From: Candidatus Woesearchaeota archaeon
GTDB taxonomy: Archaea > Nanobdellota > Nanobdellia > Woesearchaeales > JACJVV01
DNA: 64,000 bases
Direction: 5' to 3'
Assembly: GCA_020637495.1 (NCBI GenBank)
Contig: JACJVV010000002.1
Span: forward strand, 124,001-188,000
This document shows, in pieces, positions 1-7,611 of this stretch. The first letter of the stretch is position 1; every line of letters begins with the position of its first letter. The notes beneath the pieces are model-generated. The model ran no database searches. It had not been told where the DNA came from and saw only the letters and a list, made by a program, of their open reading frames with translations. The position numbers were made by a program, and so were the translations under genes.

Positions 1-53
1 GTGCTTCATGATACTACTTGAATCTCTTTATTCTTAAACTTTACTCCCAAAAA

Positions 54-118
54 CCTTTATAAAGCCATATTCAATTACAACCAACAAGAGGTGAATATAC
101 CTCAGATTCATTTCTGAG
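54..118 (+). promoter_or_regulatory. purU promoter and structured leader
   Basis: A TATA-like TTTATAAA near 55-62 would start transcription around base 84, leaving a leader of about 50 nt, unlike the leaderless genes around it. The leader holds GAGGT (88-92), which can pair with ACCTC (99-103), and CTCAGA (101-106), which can pair with TCTGAG (113-118). The two hairpins share bases 101-103 and so exclude each other; the first covers a Shine-Dalgarno-like GAGGTGA. Regulation by this leader is inference. Confidence 0.4.
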
Positions 119-133
119 AGTAGGGTATTTAAG

Positions 134-973
134 ATGGGAGAATATACATTACTGTTCAGATGCAATGATAGGAAAGGAGTTCTAGATGAGATCACTAAAT
201 TTGTCACTGAAGAACATAATGGGAATTTTGGTGATGTCAGGGCAACACCTTGGGAGGGGCAATATGCAGTCAGGGCTGAATTTGAGTCCAATAGCACCCT
301 CGAACAACTTACTTCAAATTTCGATGAATTTGTAGATGGAACTGATAGATGGGTTGATATTTCTGATAGGAATGTCAAGAAGAAAGTAGCAATATTAGTC
401 TCAAAACAGATGCATTGCTTGAAATATCTTCTTAATAGCTGGGAAGAAGGAGATCTCAATATCGATGTCCCTTTGATAATAAGCAATCATCCTGATGCTT
501 CAAACATTGCTCATCGACATGGTATAAATTTTTTCTATGTCCCAGCTTCTCCAGAGAACAGAAAGGAAGCTGAAGCCAGGATATTGGACCTAGTCAAGAG
601 AGAGGATACGGATTTAATTGTCACAGCAAGATACATGCAGATAATCACAGCTAACATGTTGAATAATTTTGGAAAACCTTTCATTAATGTGCATCATGGT
701 AATGTTGCAGCATTCCCTGGGGCAAAACCATATCATCAGGCATATGCTAGAGGTGTTAAAGATTTACATCCTACAGCACATTACATGATCGAAGAGGTTG
801 ATAAGGGTCCTATCATAATGACTGAAGAGATCCATGTAGAGGATACTGATACTGTGCAGGACTATATCCGGAAGGGGAAACAAGGAGAATGCATAGCTCT
901 ACTCAGAGCAGTTGACTTGCATGCTAATAATAGGATTATCACTTATAACAATAAGACTTTAAGATTCCAATGA
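134..973 (+). CDS. purU: Formyltetrahydrofolate deformylase (PurU)
   Basis: PurU family members hydrolyse 10-formyl-tetrahydrofolate to formate and tetrahydrofolate, supplying formate for purine synthesis and balancing one-carbon pools. The 279-aa length is usual. Residues 1 to about 85 form an ACT-type regulatory domain, followed by the formyltransferase fold. The catalytic triad is visible as Asn185 and His187 (INVHH) and Asp223 (EVDKGPII), and the PurU-typical GAKPYHQAY is at 196-204, which separates it from PurN. It lies alone on the plus strand, but purO, purC and a purN-like gene lie 10 kb further on. If the organism lacks PurT or PurP, the fate of the formate is unclear. Confidence 0.93.
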   Translation: MGEYTLLFRCNDRKGVLDEITKFVTEEHNGNFGDVRATPWEGQYAVRAEFESNSTLEQLTSNFDEFVDGTDRWVDISDRNVKKKVAILVSKQMHCLKYLLNSWEEGDLNIDVPLIISNHPDASNIAHRHGINFFYVPASPENRKEAEARILDLVKREDTDLIVTARYMQIITANMLNNFGKPFINVHHGNVAAFPGAKPYHQAYARGVKDLHPTAHYMIEEVDKGPIIMTEEIHVEDTDTVQDYIRKGKQGECIALLRAVDLHANNRIITYNNKTLRFQ

Positions 974-1056
974 TTATGGATTTATTACTCTTATTCTTCT
1001 TATTATCTCAAAGAAAGTATTCACATGATCTCTGACAATCTCTTTATTTCAAGCCA

Positions 1057-1375
1057 TTATACAATGCTTGTGAGCCAAGTCTTGCTTCGATAAAGATATA
1101 ATGCCATTAACAAGCCTATAAGGTTTGAGATTGGATAGGCTATCCATATGCCTATTGCACCAAGCTTGAACACTATTGATAATAAAAAACCTGCAATGAA
1201 CAAAGATATTGTCTGAGTGAAAGAAAGGCTCATAGATAATGTTGTCTTCCCGGCTGCCTTAAGAGTCCCGCTGATTACCATCTGTATCCCTATGAATCCA
1301 AATGATAACGCCATTATACGGATGAATAATGCAGATGAGTTTATCACTTCAATCTCACCAGGAACAAAGAAACTT
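1057..1375 (-). pseudogene. C-terminal remnant of a MATE efflux transporter
   Basis: The reading frame ending at 1057 encodes about 105 residues that look like the last three membrane helices of a MATE/DinF family transporter: a segment around IGIQMVISGTLKAAGKT, then two hydrophobic helices and GIWIAYPISN. MATE proteins are about 450 aa, so roughly three quarters are missing. Upstream of about 1375 the same frame runs antisense through two small plus-strand ORFs and no longer resembles a transporter. I read this as a truncated relic; no other MATE piece is seen in the window. Confidence 0.6.
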
Positions 1376-1425
1376 GAAATGGATGGAGCGAAGATGTTAT
1401 ATGAAGACAAAGAGGAAACCTTCTG

Positions 1426-1506
1426 ATGCCTGAAGAGGTTGAGGAACTGTCTCCATGGGAGATTGAGGATCGAAGGATACATATAAGTGAAGATTATATG
1501 CTTTAG
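1426..1506 (+). CDS. Tiny ORF, 26 aa, acidic
   Basis: An ATG-started ORF of 26 codons encodes an acidic peptide beginning MPEEVEELSPWEIEDRR. A TATA-like GTTATATGA (about 1395-1403) lies 27 bases upstream, the spacing for a leaderless start. Its stop codon overlaps the Shine-Dalgarno of a second tiny ORF. No family is recognised, and it could be spurious. Confidence 0.3.
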   Translation: MPEEVEELSPWEIEDRRIHISEDYML

Positions 1507-1514
1507 GAGGAAAA

Positions 1515-1607
1515 ATGTTTAGGAAAAAAGAAAAAGAGCAATGGATTGAGATGCAAGAGTATCTTGATGAATGGGAATTCCATAAGTTGTTGGCTGAGTT
1601 CAACTAG
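1515..1607 (+). CDS. Tiny ORF, 30 aa, charged helix
   Basis: A 30-codon ORF with a strong GGAGG (1506-1510) four bases before the ATG. The product starts MFRKKEKEQWIEMQEYLDEW and looks like one charged amphipathic helix. The Shine-Dalgarno overlaps the stop of the preceding 26-aa ORF, suggesting translational coupling of two micro-genes. No homologue is known to me. Confidence 0.35.
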   Translation: MFRKKEKEQWIEMQEYLDEWEFHKLLAEFN

Positions 1608-1670
1608 ATCTCCAAAAGTATACTCATTCTCTCGTCGACATATGAACCAGGATTAATATGTTAAGGTAAT

Positions 1671-1681
1671 CTTTATAAAAA
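1671..1681 (+). promoter_or_regulatory. TATA box of the rnf operon
   Basis: CTTTATAAAAA is centred about 26 bases before the rnfC ATG, so the operon mRNA is probably leaderless at its 5' end. The genes that follow are spaced closely enough to be one transcript to rnfB. Confidence 0.6.
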
Positions 1682-1700
1682 ACATAACCTCATTTTTTCT

Positions 1701-3038
1701 ATGGGTCTTTTAAGCGCTTTCAGACAAGGCTTCAAGGGAGGGATACATCCCCATTACAGTAAGATCACTTCTAGATTCAAGATAGAGAAAGCAAAGATTC
1801 CAAGCAAGGTTATTCTTCCATTATCACAGCACATAGGTGTACCATGCTCACCTATCGTAAAAGTTGGTGATATTGTAAAAGCAGGCCAGGAGATCGCAAA
1901 TTCAGATGCTTTTGTCTCTGCACCAATACATGCGTCAATCTCAGGAACGATCAAGGCGATTGAAGATTTCCCTCATCCAGTCTCAGGTGAGATGACAAGA
2001 TCAATAATCATAGAATCTGATGGAAAAGATGAGAAGATCGAGACAAAGAGCCGTGATTGGAAATCAATGTCTCCAGAGGATATCAAGAGATACATAAGGG
2101 ATGCAGGGGTTGTAGGCTTAGGGGGAGCAGCATTCCCTACTCATGTCAAATTATCTCCTCCAGAAGATAAGCATATAGATACTATAATGATAAATGGAGC
2201 GGAATGTGAGCCTTATATCACGGCAGATCATCGTCTGATGCTTGAGAAGCCTGATCAGCTTATCGAAGGTGTAAGGATCCTGCAGAAAGTCTTGAATGTA
2301 AAGACAGCATATATCGGGATTGAAGATAATAAGATGGATGCGATACGTCTTCTTAAAAAGAAACTGAAGGACCAGAATGAGCATTCAATTCATGTCAAGA
2401 CAGTCCCTGCAAAATATCCGCAAGGTGCAGAGAAGACATTGATCTATGCGATCCTCAAGAAGAAAGTTCCAGCAGGAGGATTGCCCATGGACATAGGAGT
2501 TGAAGTACAGAATGTTGGGACAACCATTGCAATCTATGAGGCAGTTGCTCATTCCAAACCACTATATGAGAAAGTCATGACGATAACTGGAAAAGTTAAC
2601 ACTCCAAAGAATCTTATGGTGCGCATGGGAACAATGATAACAGACCTCATTGAACAGGTCGATGGTTATAATGGAACACCTAAGAAACTGATAAATGGCG
2701 GACCTATGATGGGATTTGCTCTGCCTACTGATGAGTTGCCTGTGGTAAAAGGGACAAGCAGCCTTGTGATATTCAACCAGAATGATATCCATGAACGTGT
2801 TCCTATAGAATGTATCAGATGCGGGAAATGCCTCGAAGTTTGTCCAATGCATCTGAACCCTGCACTGATAGCGAAATATGCAGAGAAAGACAGGATAGAA
2901 CAATCAAAGGAAATGTGTGCGATGGATTGCTTTGAATGCGGAGCATGCTCATTCATCTGTCCTAGCCAAATCCCTTTAGTGCATTGGATAAGATATGCAA
3001 AAGCTCAGATAAAGAAAGAAGCAAGCGTGAAGAAATAA
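1701..3038 (+). CDS. rnfC: Rnf complex subunit C (RnfC)
   Basis: RnfC is the membrane-associated NADH/flavin and iron-sulfur subunit of the Rnf complex, which couples ferredoxin:NAD+ (or other acceptor) electron transfer to Na+ or H+ translocation. The 445-aa protein starts with the family's GGIHP-type N terminus, a biotinyl-lipoyl-like region, and the SLBB/NADH-binding core (GLGGAAFPTHVK). Two 4Fe-4S motifs are complete: Cys371/374/377/381 and Cys410/413/416/420. First gene of rnfCDGEAB, the order known from Acetobacterium and other anaerobes; the next gene begins 11 bases after the stop. Confidence 0.95.
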   Translation: MGLLSAFRQGFKGGIHPHYSKITSRFKIEKAKIPSKVILPLSQHIGVPCSPIVKVGDIVKAGQEIANSDAFVSAPIHASISGTIKAIEDFPHPVSGEMTRSIIIESDGKDEKIETKSRDWKSMSPEDIKRYIRDAGVVGLGGAAFPTHVKLSPPEDKHIDTIMINGAECEPYITADHRLMLEKPDQLIEGVRILQKVLNVKTAYIGIEDNKMDAIRLLKKKLKDQNEHSIHVKTVPAKYPQGAEKTLIYAILKKKVPAGGLPMDIGVEVQNVGTTIAIYEAVAHSKPLYEKVMTITGKVNTPKNLMVRMGTMITDLIEQVDGYNGTPKKLINGGPMMGFALPTDELPVVKGTSSLVIFNQNDIHERVPIECIRCGKCLEVCPMHLNPALIAKYAEKDRIEQSKEMCAMDCFECGACSFICPSQIPLVHWIRYAKAQIKKEASVKK

Positions 3039-3049
3039 GATTGATTAAA

Positions 3050-4105
3050 ATGGCAGAAGACTACGATATCGATAAGAAAGAACCTGGACAGGCAAAACCT
3101 GTCCAGAGAGAGAAGCCAAAGTTCTTAGTAGAGCCTTCACCTCATGTATTTGCAACATTCAATAAGACAAAAGTCATGTGGCTTCTTATTATCGCAATGC
3201 TGCCTGCTGCAGCTCTTGGTGTATTCAATTTTGGTCTTCATGCATTATATATAATATTGACTGGCATAGTATCAGCAGTCATAACTGAAATGATTTTCCT
3301 TGCAATACGGAAAAGGAATTTCAAGCCTATAATCCATGGCTCTGCTGTAACAACAGGACTTCTTATTGGTCTTATACTGCCACCTACTGTCCCACTCTGG
3401 ATTCCTGCATTAGGAAGCTTTGTTGCATTAGCATTAGCAAAGCATGCATTCGGCGGTCCAGGAAACACAATATTCAATCCTGCATTGGTTGGAAGAGCAT
3501 TTCTTGTTGCAGCATTCCCTGCAATGATGTCAAGATACATCTGGCCTGCAACAAATACAACTTCAATCGGTATAGATGCCATAACTTCCGCATCACCATT
3601 AAGCATGCTGTCAAATTCAGGATATGATGCGACAATTACTTTCATGGGAGGAAAGCTTCAGGCCTATTCCTCATTATTGATAGGGAACATCTCAGGATGC
3701 ATAGGAGAGACATCAGCACTGGCATTATTGATTGGAGGACTTGCTCTCCTGATGTTCAGGATCATCGACTGGAGGATTCCAGTATATTACATAGGTACAG
3801 TATTCATGCTATCTGCATTATTTGGCCAGGATCCAATTTTTCATATTCTTAGTGGAGGACTTTTCATAGGAGCATTCTTCATGGCAACAGGATATGAAGG
3901 AATTCCGCTTACAAAATCAGGAAGAGTAATTTTTGGAATCGGTTGCGGTGTTATAGTTATTACAATCAGGTTGTGGGCAGGATTACCTGAAGGAGTTAAT
4001 TATTCAATCTTATTGATGAACGCAGCTACGCCTTTCATTGAAAGGGTTACTGCAATAAAACCATTCGGTTTCGTAAAATCAAAGAGAAGCAATAAAGAAA
4101 AATAA
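3050..4105 (+). CDS. rnfD: Rnf complex subunit D (RnfD)
   Basis: RnfD is a polytopic membrane subunit carrying covalently bound FMN in the Rnf ion pump. I chose the ATG at 3050 (MAEDYD), after rnfC ends, rather than an in-frame TTG inside rnfC; this gives 351 aa with about eight to ten hydrophobic helices. The NqrB/RnfD signature around GGPGNTIFNPALVGRAF is intact. The flavinylation motif reads DAITSASPL: the residue normally modified Thr is Ser182 here (codon 3593-3595). Serine attachment by ApbE-type transferases is conceivable but unproven for this protein. No apbE is in the window. Confidence 0.93.
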   Translation: MAEDYDIDKKEPGQAKPVQREKPKFLVEPSPHVFATFNKTKVMWLLIIAMLPAAALGVFNFGLHALYIILTGIVSAVITEMIFLAIRKRNFKPIIHGSAVTTGLLIGLILPPTVPLWIPALGSFVALALAKHAFGGPGNTIFNPALVGRAFLVAAFPAMMSRYIWPATNTTSIGIDAITSASPLSMLSNSGYDATITFMGGKLQAYSSLLIGNISGCIGETSALALLIGGLALLMFRIIDWRIPVYYIGTVFMLSALFGQDPIFHILSGGLFIGAFFMATGYEGIPLTKSGRVIFGIGCGVIVITIRLWAGLPEGVNYSILLMNAATPFIERVTAIKPFGFVKSKRSNKEK

Positions 4106-4170
4106 TAAAGAGAAATAATAATAAGAAAAAATCAAGATAAACAACTGAGAGATAAGATAGAGGAAATAAG

Positions 4171-4716
4171 ATGTCAAAAACAAAATCAACAATCGTATTA
4201 ACATTGGTATGCATAATCACAGCTGCGTTGCTTGCAGGGACATATATGCTTACAAAAGATAAGATAGCATCACAATCAGAAAATGCGTTGACTGAAAGTC
4301 TGAAGGAAATAATACCAGATGCAGACAAGTTCATTGAGGAGACATCAGGAGATACATCCTACTTCATAGCAATTAAGGATAATATTGAGGCAGGGTATGC
4401 AACAACAGGTGAGGCACAAGGCTATGGTGGGATCATTAAGACGCTTGTCGGTGTAGATCTAGAAGGCAATATATTAGGAGTAAGGATTTTAGAGCAATCA
4501 GAGACTCCTGGACTTGGAGACAAGGCAAAGAATCCTGGTTTTTACAATCAATTCAACAACCAGAAAAAAAACAGCATTAGATTATCAAAGGAAGGCGGCA
4601 GCATCGATGCGATCACAGGAGCGACGATAACTTCAAGAGCAGTGATAGCTAGCGTGAATGATGCTCTTGCTACATTATCAGATGCAGTTGGAATTCAACA
4701 AGTAGGGGAACAATAG
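4171..4716 (+). CDS. rnfG: Rnf complex subunit G (RnfG)
   Basis: RnfG is the single-helix subunit with covalent FMN that relays electrons within the Rnf complex. The 181-aa protein has one N-terminal membrane helix (about 8-27), then an extracytoplasmic FMN-binding domain with ETPGLGDKA (111-119) and the flavinylation motif TGATITS, modified residue expected at Thr152. It follows rnfD by 65 bases with an AGAGGA Shine-Dalgarno, and its stop codon directly abuts the rnfE start. Confidence 0.94.
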   Translation: MSKTKSTIVLTLVCIITAALLAGTYMLTKDKIASQSENALTESLKEIIPDADKFIEETSGDTSYFIAIKDNIEAGYATTGEAQGYGGIIKTLVGVDLEGNILGVRILEQSETPGLGDKAKNPGFYNQFNNQKKNSIRLSKEGGSIDAITGATITSRAVIASVNDALATLSDAVGIQQVGEQ

Positions 4717-5361
4717 ATGGTAAGTCATTGGCAGGAATTTTGGAAAGGGATAACTAAGCTTAATCCAGTATTTGTAGCTGCATTAGGATTATGTCCTGTT
4801 CTTGCTACGACCACTTCCATGGATAATGCTATAGGTATGGGAGTTGCTGCAACATTCGTCTTGGTATGCTCGTCAATTTTTGTATCGCTTCTAAGGAAGA
4901 TGATCCCAGATAATGTACGTATACCAGTATTTATCGTTATAATTGCAACTTTTGTGACGATTGCACAGCTATTCATGAAAGCATATTCTCCAGCGCTTGA
5001 CAAAAGTCTTGGAATATTCGTGCCTTTGATAGTAGTTAATTGCATTATACTTGGACGAGCAGAAAGCTTCTTCTCAAAAAATAATATAGTAAGATCAATG
5101 CTTGACGCATTAGGTGCAGGTTTAGGCTTCACATTAGCCATACTATTGATCAGCGGAATAAGAGAACTCCTTGGCACAGGAGAATTGATAATATTCGGTA
5201 TAAAGATTCTTGCAATACCAATAACTCCGGCTGTTATCTTCATCCTTGCACCAGGTGCATTGCTCACGATGGGACTGCTCCTTGCACTGTTTAATGCTCT
5301 TGGAGTAAAAACTGCCAAGAAGACCAGTTGCAGCACAATTGCCAGTGGGGTGAAAGAATAA
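4717..5361 (+). CDS. rnfE: Rnf complex subunit E (RnfE)
   Basis: RnfE and RnfA are paralogous six-helix membrane subunits of the Rnf pump that together hold an intramembrane iron-sulfur centre. The 214-aa sequence shows the family patterns NPVFVAALGLCPVLATTTS near the N terminus and LGIFVPLIVVNCIILGRAE in the middle; each half carries a conserved cysteine. It begins one base after rnfG and its stop overlaps the rnfA start by one base, so translation is probably coupled. Confidence 0.94.
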   Translation: MVSHWQEFWKGITKLNPVFVAALGLCPVLATTTSMDNAIGMGVAATFVLVCSSIFVSLLRKMIPDNVRIPVFIVIIATFVTIAQLFMKAYSPALDKSLGIFVPLIVVNCIILGRAESFFSKNNIVRSMLDALGAGLGFTLAILLISGIRELLGTGELIIFGIKILAIPITPAVIFILAPGALLTMGLLLALFNALGVKTAKKTSCSTIASGVKE

Positions 5362-5936
5362 TGGAGAACCTTCTTGCACTTGCAATAAGCATGATTTTCG
5401 TGAATAATTTCATACTCACTAAATTTTTAGGATTATGCCCTTTCTTTGGTGTTTCAAAAAAGACTGAATCAGCATTAGGCATGGGACTTGCTGTCATCTT
5501 TGTCATGGGTATAGCATCTGCAGCATCCTGGCTGCTTTTCAATCTGATACTCGAGCCTCTTGATATAGAATATCTTCAGATAATCACATTCATATTGATA
5601 ATAGCATTCTTGGTGCAGCTTGTGGAGCTTTTCATAAAGAAGTATTCCGAGAAGCTTTACAATGCATTAGGCATATATCTTCCTTTGATAACTACGAATT
5701 GTGCAGTGCTTGGAGTCGCATTCCTGAATATCCAGGAGAACTTGTCATTCATAGGGGCTATTGTAGGTGGCATAAGTGCTGGTGTAGGTTTTCTTCTTGC
5801 ATTATTATTGATGTCAGGAATAAGGGAACGTCTTGAACTCATGGAAGTCCCTGCACCGTTCAAAGGATTGCCGATCGCATTCATAGTAGCGTCATTGATG
5901 TCACTTGCCTTTTTAGGTTTTGCGGGGATGATTTAG
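5361..5936 (+). CDS. rnfA: Rnf complex subunit A (RnfA)
   Basis: Partner of RnfE in the membrane core of Rnf. From the ATG at 5361, which overlaps the rnfE stop (TAATG), the protein is 191 aa with six hydrophobic segments. Family patterns NNFILTKFLGLCPFFGVSK and LGIYLPLITTNCAVLG supply the cysteines of the intramembrane cluster. An upstream in-frame TTG inside rnfE was not chosen because the overlapping ATG fits coupling and the usual length of about 190 aa. Confidence 0.94.
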   Translation: MENLLALAISMIFVNNFILTKFLGLCPFFGVSKKTESALGMGLAVIFVMGIASAASWLLFNLILEPLDIEYLQIITFILIIAFLVQLVELFIKKYSEKLYNALGIYLPLITTNCAVLGVAFLNIQENLSFIGAIVGGISAGVGFLLALLLMSGIRERLELMEVPAPFKGLPIAFIVASLMSLAFLGFAGMI

Positions 5937-5961
5937 GAAATAATATTAGGTATATTGAAAA

Positions 5962-6783
5962 ATGGATATAATACTAGCGTCGATATTGACATTGGGCAGC
6001 ATGGGAATAATCTTTGGGATAATCCTGGCAATAGCTTCTCAGAAGCTAGCAGTCAAAGCAGATCCAAAGATAGACGAGATAGTTAAGATTCTTCCAGGAC
6101 TTAATTGCGGCGGTTGCGGGCATCCAAGCTGTCAAGCTTATGCAGAAGCTATCATGAAAGGAGAAGCGATTAGCCTATGCAAACCAGGTGGTAAGAAGAC
6201 TCTTGATCATCTGACTGAGATTACAGGTGAGACTGCACAATCTTCAGAGCCTATGGTTGCAACAAGGTATTGCAATGGCGGATGCAATGAAGCAAAGGAG
6301 AAATATGAATATACTGGTGTTAAGACATGCAAGGTAGCAGCATTGCTGAATTCTGGCTATAAGCAATGCACTTACTCATGTCTTGGTTTTGGTGACTGTG
6401 CGAAGGTGTGCCCTACAGACGCTATAACCATGAATGATGACATGCTTCCTATAATAGACAAGGAGAAATGCATAGGTTGCGAGAAATGTGTCATTGAATG
6501 TCCTAAGAATATACTTCTAATGGCTCCCAAGAAGAAACGTGTCCACGTGAGATGCACAAGCCTAAATCCAGGCAAGACAGTGGTTAAAGTCTGCAGTGTT
6601 GGCTGCATAGCATGCAATAAATGCGAGCGTGAATGCCCTTTTGATGCAATACATGTCAAAGACAATATTGCAATCATTGATTATGATAAATGCACCAATT
6701 GTCAGAAATGCGTCAAGGTCTGCCCAAGGAAGATAATCACAGTTGATCAAGTCCAGGAATCTCAGCAGCAAGTGCATACTTAG
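5962..6783 (+). CDS. rnfB: Rnf complex subunit B (RnfB), polyferredoxin
   Basis: RnfB receives electrons from reduced ferredoxin and passes them into the Rnf complex. The 273-aa protein has one N-terminal membrane helix (about 5-27), the cluster domain with Cys49/52/57/73 (GLNCGGCGHPSC), and two pairs of 4Fe-4S ferredoxin motifs: CLGFGDCAKVCP and CIGCEKCVIECP, then CIACNKCERECP and CTNCQKCVKVCP. It closes the operon. Its last 47 bases overlap the end of a convergent minus-strand gene. Confidence 0.95.
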   Translation: MDIILASILTLGSMGIIFGIILAIASQKLAVKADPKIDEIVKILPGLNCGGCGHPSCQAYAEAIMKGEAISLCKPGGKKTLDHLTEITGETAQSSEPMVATRYCNGGCNEAKEKYEYTGVKTCKVAALLNSGYKQCTYSCLGFGDCAKVCPTDAITMNDDMLPIIDKEKCIGCEKCVIECPKNILLMAPKKKRVHVRCTSLNPGKTVVKVCSVGCIACNKCERECPFDAIHVKDNIAIIDYDKCTNCQKCVKVCPRKIITVDQVQESQQQVHT

Positions 6784-7105
6784 AGCAGAAATCATCTATC
6801 TGTTGCAGGCTGTACTCATACCTTTCTACTATCATCTTAGGTGCGTTGATCCTGAATTGTGTCACTGCATCCATAAGGTCCTTGCTTCTCTCTCTCAATT
6901 GTTCTTCAGTCCTAGCTTCAAGGGAATCCACATCCAGCGTATCAAATCCATCAATCTTCAGATCCGGAAAATTCATTCTCATAAGTGCAACATAATCTTT
7001 ATACTCTTCGACGCTATCTTTATACTCAGTAGAATTCTGAAGAATTATATACATACCTATAAGGTTATTTGCAACTTGCGTAGCTTTCTCATCGCTGAGT
7101 CTCAT
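6737..7105 (-). CDS. Hypothetical helical protein, 122 aa
   Basis: I do not recognise a family. The 122-aa soluble, acidic, mostly helical product begins MRLSDEKATQVANNLIGMY and contains a run of charged residues (SLEARTEEQLRERSKD). It is convergent with and overlaps the rnfB tail by 47 bases, so the transcripts collide. The ATG lies 25.5 bases from the centre of a palindromic TATA box shared with the divergent 144-aa gene, which supports a leaderless start and a real gene. Confidence 0.6.
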   Translation of the reverse strand: MRLSDEKATQVANNLIGMYIILQNSTEYKDSVEEYKDYVALMRMNFPDLKIDGFDTLDVDSLEARTEEQLRERSKDLMDAVTQFRINAPKMIVERYEYSLQQIDDFCSKYALAAEIPGLDQL

Positions 7106-7125
7106 ATTGAAGAGGTTGATTTTGG

Positions 7126-7135
7126 CTTTATAAAG
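7126..7135. promoter_or_regulatory. Palindromic TATA box between divergent genes
   Basis: CTTTATAAAG is its own reverse complement. Its centre is 25.5 bases from the minus-strand ATG at 7105 (leaderless) and 46.5 bases from the plus-strand ATG at 7177, which has a GAGGT Shine-Dalgarno in its leader. One TBP site may serve both genes. Confidence 0.55.
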
Positions 7136-7176
7136 ATTTCAATAAGTAAATAAATGATGAGGTATTCTCGTAAAGC

Positions 7177-7611
7177 ATGGAAACTCTTGAAGAGAAGGCA
7201 ATATATGTCGATAACATGCTGTATCCTGGTACTTCTGATGTAGTGCAAGCCATGTATGACAAGATCAAGAAGGCAGTAAGCAGCAATGATATCCAGCATT
7301 CTGCTCAGATAGAGAATCTTCTCAAAGCTAAGAAGGAATATGACAGAGCCTGGGAGCTGTCAAAGGATAAGATGACTGAGAAAGCATGGAAGAAACATCC
7401 TAGGAATGTTGAAGGATACGATTCTGCAGCTGATTTTGTCAATGATATACAAGAGGAAACTTTATTCTTAGAATTACTAGCAGATAAAGCATATGAACAG
7501 GCAAAATTTGAGAGATATGAGCTGAAACATCCAAGGCTTGCAACAAGACTGGAGATGGCAAGCTATTATCTGAAGCTTGCAGCAGGTGTTGTCTGGGATA
7601 AGTTCGATTAG
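7177..7611 (+). CDS. Hypothetical helical protein, 144 aa
   Basis: No family recognised. The 144-aa product is soluble and alpha-helical, rich in Lys, Glu and Ala, starts METLEEKAIYVDNMLYPG and ends LKLAAGVVWDKFD. The start is supported by GAGGT 14 bases upstream. It shares a palindromic TATA box with the divergent 122-aa gene and its stop overlaps the end of taw1 by 4 bases on the opposite strand. Confidence 0.6.
   Translation: METLEEKAIYVDNMLYPGTSDVVQAMYDKIKKAVSSNDIQHSAQIENLLKAKKEYDRAWELSKDKMTEKAWKKHPRNVEGYDSAADFVNDIQEETLFLELLADKAYEQAKFERYELKHPRLATRLEMASYYLKLAAGVVWDKFD

Noticed and set aside
4725..5336. Long reverse-strand ORF (203 codons) across rnfE
   Set aside because: It lies wholly antisense to a clear RnfE gene and has no domain, promoter or ribosome site; it results from codon bias of the membrane protein.
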